This document shows positions 7,132-12,832 of a DNA stretch of 33,045 nucleotides, piece after piece. The stretch comes from Candidatus Doudnabacteria bacterium RIFCSPHIGHO2_01_FULL_45_18. GTDB lineage: Bacteria; Patescibacteriota; Doudnabacteria; UBA920; O2-02-FULL-48-8. The position numbers and the translations under genes were made by a program. The notes under the pieces are model-generated. The model was not told where the DNA came from. It made no database searches and saw only the letters and a program-made list of their open reading frames with translations. Position 1 is the stretch's first letter. Every line of letters starts with the position of its first letter. The stretch is taken from the NCBI GenBank assembly GCA_001779915.1, contig MFEJ01000007.1, positions 1 to 33,045 on the forward strand, read 5' to 3'.

Positions 7132-7165
7132 AAATCGTCCCGACTGTCGTCGCGGACGATTTTTT
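7132..7165 (+). terminator. Intrinsic terminator fused to the next promoter
   Basis: AAATCGTCC/GGACGATTT stem of 9 bp with a 13-base loop, then TTT. The T-run is only two bases from the next TATAAT. Confidence 0.85.
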
Positions 7166-7173
7166 GTTATAAT
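7160..7173 (+). promoter_or_regulatory. T-tract plus TATAAT promoter element (DUF305 gene)
   Basis: TTTTTTGTTATAAT uses the terminator's own T-run as its upstream half; the DUF305 ATG follows 26 bases later. Confidence 0.55.
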
Positions 7174-7199
7174 TAAGTTATAAGGATTAAGCAAACAGT

Positions 7200-7793
7200 A
7201 TGAATAACGAAAAATTATTATATGGAGTCGCGGGATTAGGGCTGGGTATTATAATAACTTGGATAGTTGCGTCCTCGGGGACACAGATGTTGGGGTCAAG
7301 AAATTCTATGATGACGGATATGGGTGATGTTGATGAGCACTTTATTGACCAAATGATTCCCCACCATGAAGATGCGGTTACTATGTCAGAATTGGCATTG
7401 GTCAAAGCCGAGCATCAGGAGCTTAAGGACCTCGCCCAAAGAATCATTACAGTTCAAAATCAAGAAGTTGAGCAGATGAAACAGTGGCGAAAGGATTGGT
7501 TTGGATTGGGCGGACTGTTGATAAAAGTAGCTTCAGCTCATGGTTTTGAACACGGCTTGAATATGGGGATGATGGGCGACACCTCTGATCTGGAAGAACT
7601 AGAAAATGCCCAACCTTTTGACAAAAAGTTCATTGAAGAAATGATCCCGCATCACCAAATGGCCGTAATGATGGCGCGCATGCTTTTGAACACCACGCAA
7701 CGAACAGAAATGAAAAAATTGGCTAATGACATTGTCTCTAGCCAAAACCAGGAAATCGAACAAATGCGGGCCTGGTACAAAGCGTGGTATTAG
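7200..7793 (+). CDS. Tandem DUF305 protein, membrane-anchored, probably copper-binding
   Basis: 197 residues: an N-terminal membrane anchor (about 7-26), then two DUF305 units. Unit 1 has HFIDQMIPHHEDAV (His55-His56) and a Met/His-rich helix pair; unit 2 has FIEEMIPHHQMAVMMARM (about 145-160). Each ends in a conserved IxxxQNQEVEQMxxW stretch. DUF305 folds as a ferritin-like helical bundle, and the family includes the periplasmic copper-binding protein CopM. The protein is likely extracellular and tethered, buffering copper. The double-unit architecture is known for the family. Confidence 0.8.
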   Translation: MNNEKLLYGVAGLGLGIIITWIVASSGTQMLGSRNSMMTDMGDVDEHFIDQMIPHHEDAVTMSELALVKAEHQELKDLAQRIITVQNQEVEQMKQWRKDWFGLGGLLIKVASAHGFEHGLNMGMMGDTSDLEELENAQPFDKKFIEEMIPHHQMAVMMARMLLNTTQRTEMKKLANDIVSSQNQEIEQMRAWYKAWY

Positions 7794-7847
7794 TCGGAGA
7801 TTTTTAATTTAACAAAGGTCGAATACCAATTAAATAAAAGAATAATT

Positions 7848-8102
7848 ATGATCAATGTTAATCATCTGCTGAAAGTCAACGCGGCCTGGATCAGCATCGT
7901 CTATGTCGTGTGTTTTGCGGGGGCGGGAATGTTTTCCGGAATGCGTCCGGGTTTGATGATGCATGGCTGGCACATGAGCGGGTATGCGGGCCAGAATGTT
8001 TTGACTTTTAATACTTTTCTTTCCGGCCTGGTCATCTGGAATGTCGTGGCTTTTCTGGCGGTCTGGCTTTTCGCAGCGCTCTACAATGGAATTAAAAAAT
8101 AA
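7848..8102 (+). CDS. DUF5676-like membrane protein
   Basis: 84 residues with two membrane helices (about 10-30 and 55-78). Between them lies a Met/His-rich loop, MRPGLMMHGWHMSGYAG. The start MINVNHLLKVNAAWISIVYVVCF matches my recollection of DUF5676 proteins, which occur in copper and mercury loci. The Met/His loop may contact metal. There is no Shine-Dalgarno before the ATG. It lies about 55 bases after the DUF305 gene and is probably co-transcribed with it. Confidence 0.6.
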   Translation: MINVNHLLKVNAAWISIVYVVCFAGAGMFSGMRPGLMMHGWHMSGYAGQNVLTFNTFLSGLVIWNVVAFLAVWLFAALYNGIKK

Positions 8103-8111
8103 GCTGTTTTG

Positions 8112-8210
8112 ATGGATCATAAGTATCATACCGAGCATGCTCACGACAAACACGTCGGGCATTCGCCAACTGTTCCGGGAAACTTAAGGCTGCCGGATTG
8201 TTCGGAGTAA
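8112..8210 (+). pseudogene. His-rich ORF (32 aa), probable remnant of a metal ATPase N-terminus
   Basis: MDHKYHTEHAHDKHVGHS resembles the His-rich leaders of CopB-type copper ATPases (KHAGHS-like motif). The frame stops after 32 codons, and another frame just downstream encodes a hydrophobic AAGLFGVILSAAIGA before stopping. This suggests a frameshifted, shortened gene. A genuine tiny His-rich metal-binding peptide cannot be excluded. Confidence 0.4.
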
Positions 8211-8389
8211 TTTTATCAGCAGCAATTGGTGCCTGATTAATGTCAAATAAGCACGATAATTGTCGTTTTGAACGCGTAGCTTTTAAGAAAGCTGAAATTG
8301 GCTTGAAAGTTTACAAATTCTTTTTTTCGGCATATGCTGATGTTGATCGTTGTTGATAAACAGGATACAAAAAATCCCACAAAAAGGGG
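8211..8389. other. Intergenic stretch with one promoter, otherwise empty
   Basis: About 180 bases of AT-rich sequence between the His-rich fragment and the DUF378 gene. Apart from the promoter at 8310-8338 and a weak ACGA/TCGT hairpin near 8252, I see nothing coding or structured. Confidence 0.5.
8310..8338 (+). promoter_or_regulatory. Promoter of the DUF378 gene
   Basis: TTTACA, exactly 17 bases, then TATGCT. Confidence 0.55.
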
Positions 8390-8398
8390 GTGAAACAA

Positions 8399-8587
8399 AT
8401 GAATAAAGCAAGTTTGAATAAGCTCGCCCATTACTTACTCATAGTTGGCGGTTTGAATTGGGGCTTGGCCATTTGGGGCTATGATATAGCCACCTGGGGC
8501 TTAGGCATGGTTGTGATCAAGATTATTTACGCTCTGGTCGGTCTCGCTGCTCTTTACGTACTGCTTGGCATGGGTAATCGCCAATAA
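8399..8587 (+). CDS. DUF378 family membrane protein
   Basis: I chose the ATG at 8399 because AGGGGGTG lies 6 bases before it; the track's GTG start is inside that ribosome-binding site. The 62 residues have two membrane helices. The first carries the DUF378 signature VGGLNWGLAIWGYD. The family is widespread, about this length, and of unknown function. It has its own promoter upstream and a strong terminator downstream, so it is a single-gene unit. Confidence 0.8.
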   Translation: MNKASLNKLAHYLLIVGGLNWGLAIWGYDIATWGLGMVVIKIIYALVGLAALYVLLGMGNRQ

Positions 8588-8612
8588 GGTCTAGCAGATA
8601 TTTTGAAATTTT

Positions 8613-8641
8613 AAAAACAGCTTCCGAGTGAGGCTGTTTTT
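8613..8641 (+). terminator. Intrinsic terminator
   Basis: AAAACAGC/GCTGTTTT stem of 8 bp with an 11-base loop and trailing T's, 25 bases after the DUF378 stop. Confidence 0.8.
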
Positions 8642-8683
8642 GATATGGTTGGCCAGTGGACTTTTTTTATTGACGCGAGTAAA

Positions 8684-9724
8684 ATGAATAAGATGTTTAG
8701 ACCTACGAAAATTAAGAAAAGCTATACCCCATTGATTATAATGTCGTCTGTGGCCGTGGTGGCTTTGCTGATTGGTTTGTTAGCCATGTTTAAGCGCGTA
8801 AAAACCCCACCCCCGCAATCTCAGCAAGAACAGACAGATATTCAAACCGGCCAAAATGAAAACCAGACCCCAACCCTGCCGGAAGAGCAAGGTTCAGACC
8901 CCTTGTCATCCACCACTGGCTGGAAAACTTATACCAACGACAAGCATGGATTTTTCATGCTGTATCCGACCAACCTTAAAGCCGGGAGTGTGTCGGGCAA
9001 TTCCGTGCTTGGCACTTATCAAGTGCCGGTGAAAGGCTTTCATGTCGGGTCCTTAGTGTTTGTGGTGTTGAAAGATCAGGATCTGAAGAAGGACGCTCTG
9101 GATTATTTTAATTCTACTTATACGCTGGCTTTGCATCCGCCGACAGTGACGGAAGGATTGAGTGTGGCTTGTGAGATTCATAAAGTTCCAAACAGTTTCG
9201 TTTCCATCAAATCGGTTTCGTGTGAAGGGGAAGGGGGACCGGCCCGGTATGATTACATAACCGGCAAAGAGTATGACGTGTTTGTGGATGGCTATTCCAA
9301 AGGTTTTGATAACCAAGCCAACGGCACGCTGGCCAAAGCAACGGATTACTCGACGATCCTATCCACGTTTCGATTTATCGCGGATGTTTCTGCCACCAAT
9401 CCCGGTTCCCAAGTTCCAGCGCCTTTTTCTTCTGATCAACCGGCCATCAAAGTTGTGACCATTGTGGCCGACGATTCCGGCGCCACCCCTTCCGAAATTT
9501 CGGTGGCGGCTGGGACGATTGTCCAACTGACATTTAGTGTCGGCACCAACAATGTTTATTATGGCGGGTTGGATTTTCGAAGCTCGGTGGTGAGCAGCGG
9601 CACGATTTATGCCGGGACGAGCAAGACCGTGACGTTTAAAGCCAACCAATCGTTTGAATTTACGCCCTACTGGCCCGCTAGTGGTGTTGCGAAAAATTAT
9701 AAAATCAAAATCACGGTGCAATAG
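8684..9724 (+). CDS. Membrane-anchored protein with a cupredoxin-like C-terminal domain
   Basis: The start at 8684 (MNKMFRPTKIKKSY) puts a basic segment directly before the anchor helix (about 17-38). A Pro/Gln/Glu-rich linker follows (about 40-85), then a globular domain beginning with a PsbP-like GWKTYTNDKHGFFMLYP (about 85-230). The last 95 residues look like a cupredoxin: PSEISVAAGTIVQLTF ... TVTFKANQSFEFTPYWP ... YKIKITV. No Cys or His ligand sits where copper would bind, so the domain is probably structural. The bulk should be extracellular. Confidence 0.6.
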   Translation: MNKMFRPTKIKKSYTPLIIMSSVAVVALLIGLLAMFKRVKTPPPQSQQEQTDIQTGQNENQTPTLPEEQGSDPLSSTTGWKTYTNDKHGFFMLYPTNLKAGSVSGNSVLGTYQVPVKGFHVGSLVFVVLKDQDLKKDALDYFNSTYTLALHPPTVTEGLSVACEIHKVPNSFVSIKSVSCEGEGGPARYDYITGKEYDVFVDGYSKGFDNQANGTLAKATDYSTILSTFRFIADVSATNPGSQVPAPFSSDQPAIKVVTIVADDSGATPSEISVAAGTIVQLTFSVGTNNVYYGGLDFRSSVVSSGTIYAGTSKTVTFKANQSFEFTPYWPASGVAKNYKIKITVQ

Positions 9725-9740
9725 TTTAGAAATAAAAATA

Positions 9741-9772
9741 AAAAAAAGACCAGAGTGAGGGGGCTCTGGTCT
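9741..9772 (-). terminator. Intrinsic terminator of the minus-strand gene 9779-10165
   Basis: AGACCAGAG/CTCTGGTCT stem of 9 bp; on the minus strand it is followed by eight T's. Confidence 0.85.
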
Positions 9773-9778
9773 GACAAG

Positions 9779-10165
9779 CTAGTTCATGCGGAGAGGAGGG
9801 CGTTGTACTGGGGCATCCTCTTCGGCTTGGTCTGGTTTCGTTGTGGTCTTTTTGGTAGAGCTATCTTCGCTCCAACCGTCGAGTACGTCGTCGAGTTCAT
9901 CAACGAAACTAAGGACTGGAATCTTGCGTGTGTCAGGGTCGAGCTGGAGCATGGTCAGTACTTGAAACCATTCCGGCTGATCAAAGCTCAAGAACAGGAC
10001 GACGAGTGCCGGTTGCCACTTTTTGACCTTTGCGAAGGCGCCGTCAGTTGACTTGATGTAGTCAACGAAGTACCCGCGGAGCGGTATTGTCTTTTCAAAG
10101 GGTTCGAAGTCTTCATTGTTGCCGTTGACCACGACAACCCGGCTAACCTGTGAGACTACGCTCAT
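9779..10165 (-). CDS. Degenerate receiver-domain protein (pseudo-receiver)
   Basis: 128 residues, ATG preceded by AAGGAGG at 4 bases. Residues 8-90 follow the CheY layout: RVVVVNGNN for strand 1, WQPALVVLFLSFD for strand 3, MLQLDPDTRKIPVLSFV for helix 3 and strand 4. The acidic pair after strand 1 is replaced (NGNN), and the phosphorylated Asp after strand 3 is missing (VVLFLS). It therefore probably cannot be phosphorylated and may act as a binding module. The C-terminal 35 residues are Thr/Pro/acidic-rich and likely disordered. Single-gene unit with its own terminator. Confidence 0.6.
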   Translation of the reverse strand: MSVVSQVSRVVVVNGNNEDFEPFEKTIPLRGYFVDYIKSTDGAFAKVKKWQPALVVLFLSFDQPEWFQVLTMLQLDPDTRKIPVLSFVDELDDVLDGWSEDSSTKKTTTKPDQAEEDAPVQRPPLRMN

Positions 10166-10213
10166 AGTGCCTCCTTGATGTTGTTGGTCGAACGTGTACG
10201 TTTTTAGTATAGC

Positions 10214-11170
10214 CTATTTGCCTGTTCGATGAAAGTTTTCGTAAACGTCCCGTAGGCGCTTGTTGGTGAGGTGAGTGTAGATTTGCGTTGTTGAGATTGA
10301 TGAGTGGCCAAGCAGTTCCTGGACGGATCGCAGGTCCGCGCCGTTGGTCAGCAGGTCCGTGGCAAAGCTATGCCGTAAAGTATGGGGTGTTATTTTTTTC
10401 ATAATGCCTGCCAGCTTGGCATATTTCTTGATCACGCGCTGAATGGATCGGGCAGTCAGACCAGACATTTGCTCGCTCATGGATTCCAGCTGTTTTTCTA
10501 CCGATTCTTTCGCATCATGTCGGATAAATAGGGCCTTGGAGTTATCTTGCCGCTCTTTTAGATACTGGTTAATAGTTTCGATTGCCCGATGAGACAGAAA
10601 TACTAGGCGCATCTTGTCGCCCTTGCCGCGCACGGCAAATTCGCCTCGTTTGAGGTTTAGATTATCGCGTTTGAGTGCCACCAGTTCGGAAATCCGAAGG
10701 CCAGTGGAGAATAGGGTTTCTAAAATTGCCCGATCGCGAAGCCGGGTCAGTTTGCTTTCTTCATCATCAGTAGCTTTGATTAGTCGTTCCACATCTTCAA
10801 TGTCTAGAAATTCTACAGTGCGAGCTGGTGTCTTGGGCAGTTCAATTTTTTCCGCAGCTAAAGATTTAACGTCTCGTTTCGCCAGGTATTTGAGGAAACT
10901 TCGAAGCGCAATCAAATGATAATTTTGCGTGATGATTTTCAGATTTTTTTCTTTCTGTAACAGGCGATTCAGATGTAGCCGAAACGATCGAACTAGTTCC
11001 AAGTCCACGTCAGATGGATCCGTGACGCCCTGTTTTGCACAAAACTCCACAAATCGTTTTAGATAGTGGTCATAGTTACGTAAAGTGAGCCTGGAGCGAT
11101 TGCGCTCAACTTCCAGGTATTCTAGGAATTGGATGTAGTATTTTTGGAGCTTGCTTTTAGTTTCAGGCAT
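10214..11170 (-). CDS. XerC/XerD-type tyrosine recombinase
   Basis: 318 residues, full family length. The N-terminal SAM-like core-binding domain (about 5-95) is followed by the catalytic domain with all active residues: Arg in STGLRISEL, Lys in the GKGDKMR hairpin, HTLRHSF (His-x-x-Arg), His in LLGHSSISTTQ, and the Tyr nucleophile in IYTH. Xer proteins resolve chromosome dimers at dif; small genomes often keep one copy. It could instead be an integrase, but no attachment site or phage gene is near. A repeat-rich block lies between its start and the DUF559 gene. Confidence 0.9.
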   Translation of the reverse strand: MPETKSKLQKYYIQFLEYLEVERNRSRLTLRNYDHYLKRFVEFCAKQGVTDPSDVDLELVRSFRLHLNRLLQKEKNLKIITQNYHLIALRSFLKYLAKRDVKSLAAEKIELPKTPARTVEFLDIEDVERLIKATDDEESKLTRLRDRAILETLFSTGLRISELVALKRDNLNLKRGEFAVRGKGDKMRLVFLSHRAIETINQYLKERQDNSKALFIRHDAKESVEKQLESMSEQMSGLTARSIQRVIKKYAKLAGIMKKITPHTLRHSFATDLLTNGADLRSVQELLGHSSISTTQIYTHLTNKRLRDVYENFHRTGK

Positions 11171-11173
11171 ATG

Positions 11174-11327
11174 GTTTCGTTACCCCTCCCGGCCTAATCG
11201 GCCGACCTCCCCTGGGAGGGGAGGTGAACCGCCGCCTAACTCTTAGTGTCAGCCGGCAGTTCGTCTCTCCTTCCAGGAGAGACCGACCGCTTTATTGAGA
11301 ATTTGTATTGGCGGTCGAGAGAGGTAG
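11174..11327. repeat. Block of hairpin repeats between DUF559 and Xer genes
   Basis: Two perfect 8-bp hairpins, CCTCCCCT/AGGGGAGG (11206-11224) and GTCTCTCC/GGAGAGAC (11263-11283), plus GGCCTAATCGGCC (11191-11203) and GACCGC/GCGGTC around 11284-11316. Such 'CCTCCCCTGGGAGGGGAGG' blocks recur in many bacterial genomes next to DUF559 genes, as far as I recall. No ORF spans it. Confidence 0.65.
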
Positions 11328-11702
11328 TTAGTTAAGATTATTTAAAATTGTTTCTAAGACCCCATCAAAATTATCATCTACTTCGTTATTCCAAAATCGA
11401 AGCACCTTAAAACCTTGTGACTCAAGGATCCTAGTTCGTTCAGTATCGTTTAACTTATTATATTTTTCATTATGCTGGCCACCATCCAATTCAATAACCA
11501 ATTTTTTTTCAAAGCAACAAAAATCCACAATATAGTGCCCAATCACGAATTGCCTACGAAATCTGAAGCCCTTGAACTGTTTCCGGCGCAAGTAATACCA
11601 AATTTTAGCTTCCCAAGGGGTTTGGTTTTTTCTAAGGCTTCTTGAGGCTAAAAGTAGATTGTCGCTTATTTTCATTTGTGTCTCACAATGCGTTAATCTC
11701 AA
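11328..11702 (-). CDS. DUF559 endonuclease-like protein
   Basis: 124 residues. The signature runs LRKNQTPWEAKIWYYLRRKQFKGFRFRRQFVIG, then HYIVDFCCFEKKLVIELDGGQH and the Vsr-like TRILESQGFKVLRFWNNEV. DUF559 is related to very-short-patch-repair endonucleases and the PD-(D/E)XK fold; the D in IVDF, the E and D of VIELDGGQH and the downstream R/W are in place. Activity of the family is mostly untested. A second possible start is ATG at 11675 (MKISDNLLLASR). Its 3' side abuts the hairpin block. Confidence 0.85.
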   Translation of the reverse strand: MRLTHCETQMKISDNLLLASRSLRKNQTPWEAKIWYYLRRKQFKGFRFRRQFVIGHYIVDFCCFEKKLVIELDGGQHNEKYNKLNDTERTRILESQGFKVLRFWNNEVDDNFDGVLETILNNLN

Positions 11703-11736
11703 TAATGTGCGACTATAGTATAGCAGGGTAGAATAT

Positions 11737-11771
11737 CAAAAAAAAGAGCGTCGGGATTCGTTCCAAACGCT
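11737..11771 (-). terminator. Terminator of the minus-strand gene 11792-12175
   Basis: AGCGT/ACGCT short stem; on the minus strand a run of eight T's follows. Confidence 0.55.
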
Positions 11772-11791
11772 GTGAGATAGATAGGTTATTG

Positions 11792-12175
11792 TCAGGTCTC
11801 AAACAATCCGACCGAATTGCAGAGTTTGAGCATCAGTGCGGCATGGACCCTGCGTCGTGGTTTTTTGAGTATGTCTGTCCTTTTCTTTTTAATGATCACG
11901 CCATTGATCCCAGGGGTCCCCTTCAAGCAGGTAGCGACCCGCAGAACAACGTCCATACCACCGAGAATTTCTTTTGACGATCTTGCGGAAACCAACGTGC
12001 AAAAATGATCCAGAATCCGGGTCCCTTCAGCTGTGTTTTCAGATTCCAGGAAACGGTTCTTGAGATCTGCGAATTCAGCAATCTCTGGTTTCGGCGGCCG
12101 ATTGGCCGTGCTTGCCAGAAACTTTCCAAGCGATGCAAATTGACCGGCTGTGAGAGCGTTGACTTTGATGATCAC
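11792..12175 (-). CDS. Hypothetical protein (127 aa), single-gene unit
   Basis: A GTG start (MIIKVNALTAGQF) is fixed by AAGGAGG 5 bases upstream. The protein is soluble and alpha-rich with a basic C-terminal third (IIKKKRTDILKKPRRRVHAA). I recognise no family. It has its own TATAAT promoter, diverging from the rpsO promoter, and its own terminator. The ribosome-binding site lies in a small hairpin (see 12181-12195). Codon and base composition do not look foreign. Confidence 0.65.
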   Translation of the reverse strand: MIIKVNALTAGQFASLGKFLASTANRPPKPEIAEFADLKNRFLESENTAEGTRILDHFCTLVSARSSKEILGGMDVVLRVATCLKGTPGINGVIIKKKRTDILKKPRRRVHAALMLKLCNSVGLFET

Positions 12176-12180
12176 AGTTT

Positions 12181-12195
12181 CCTCCTTAAAAGAGG
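12181..12195 (-). promoter_or_regulatory. Hairpin enclosing the ribosome-binding site
   Basis: On the minus strand CCTCTT pairs with the following AAGGAGG (six pairs, one G-U, loop UUA), burying the whole Shine-Dalgarno. Confidence 0.5.
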
Positions 12196-12240
12196 GCTTG
12201 GCCTCTTGTTTGTAACTAACAGTGATTGTAGTCTGGACGT

Positions 12241-12268
12241 ATTATACACATTTTTTCGATTTTTCCAA
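12241..12268 (-). promoter_or_regulatory. Promoter of the minus-strand gene 11792-12175
   Basis: On the minus strand TTGGAA, 16 bases, TATAAT. It diverges from the rpsO promoter. Confidence 0.55.
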
Positions 12269-12271
12269 ACC

Positions 12272-12300
12272 TTGCAAAGAGCCTAAAATCGTGGTAAAAT
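12272..12300 (+). promoter_or_regulatory. rpsO promoter
   Basis: TTGCAA, 17 bases, TAAAAT. An AATAGC/GCTATT hairpin follows in the leader at 12323-12342 and could serve S15 autoregulation, but this is untested. Confidence 0.6.
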
Positions 12301-12360
12301 CACTTTGTTATTAAACTCGACGAATAGCTTATCCTGGCTATTTTGTGACCAAGGAAATTC

Positions 12361-12627
12361 ATGCTTACTCCTAAGGAAAAAGAGCAAATTATTAAGAAGT
12401 TCCAGGTTCATAAAGACGACACTGGTTCCCCGGAAGTGCAGGTCGCTATCTTAACTCGAGAAATCGAGAAAGTGTCCGAACACTTATACGAGCACAAAAA
12501 GGACAACCACTCTCGCCGCGGACTTCTGAAAATGGTTGGCAATCGCCGCCGATTGCTTCGGTATCTGAAAGCTGAAGACGAAAAGCGCTGGGACAAGCTC
12601 ACCGATAAGCTCAAATTGAATAAATAA
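12361..12627 (+). CDS. rpsO: 30S ribosomal protein S15
   Basis: 88 residues, the normal length. The family signatures are present: [19 protein letters not shown], the [28 protein letters not shown] block that contacts 16S rRNA helices 20-22, and a helical C-terminus. S15 binds 16S rRNA early in assembly of the small-subunit platform. AAGGAAATTC before the ATG is a moderate ribosome-binding site. It precedes pnp as in many bacteria, though here a repeat and a structured leader separate them. Confidence 0.98.
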   Translation: MLTPKEKEQIIKKFQVHKDDTGSPEVQVAILTREIEKVSEHLYEHKKDNHSRRGLLKMVGNRRRLLRYLKAEDEKRWDKLTDKLKLNK

Positions 12628-12635
12628 AATTTTTA

Positions 12636-12706
12636 CCATCGCGAGGGCCGCAGGCCCGTGGCGATCTATCGTAAGATTGCTTCGTCGCTATCGCTCCTCG
12701 CAATGG
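12636..12706. repeat. Palindromic repeat, family A copy 1
   Basis: Bounded by CCATCGCGAG and CTCGCAATGG, which are inverted copies with one mismatch; 71 bp, with an inner GGGCCGCAGGCCC palindrome. The same ends delimit 29486-29644. Resembles widespread 'CCATTGCGAGGAGC' intergenic repeats. Confidence 0.7.
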
Positions 12707-12726
12707 TTCGAATAAAAATAATTAAT

Positions 12727-12816
12727 TCCGTCGAGTGTCAGTAGCAAAGAGGCTGTACTAGTTGAGATACTAATCTCACCTGCTACAACTTCTGTGCTCA
12801 AAGGCACAACCGCGGA
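12727..12816 (+). promoter_or_regulatory. Structured pnp leader RNA
   Basis: TCCG/CGGA can close a junction of two arms: GTAGCA/TGCTAC with a perfect inner TGAGAT-ACTA-ATCTCA hairpin, and TGTGC-TCAAAG-GCACA. In E. coli, pnp is autoregulated through an RNase III-cleaved leader stem; a comparable role here is inference. Confidence 0.5.
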
Positions 12817-12832
12817 AACAAAAAGGGACTAA

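Noticed and set aside
9755-10051. Plus-strand 98-aa ORF
   Set aside because: It is the antisense shadow of the receiver-like gene, which has a strong ribosome-binding site and terminator.
10214-11170. Xer gene as a phage or integron integrase
   Set aside because: No phage genes, attachment repeats, tRNA target or attC sites nearby; length and motifs fit housekeeping XerC/D.
11789-12286. Plus-strand ORFs opposite the 127-aa gene
   Set aside because: Shadows; the minus strand has promoter, SD and terminator.
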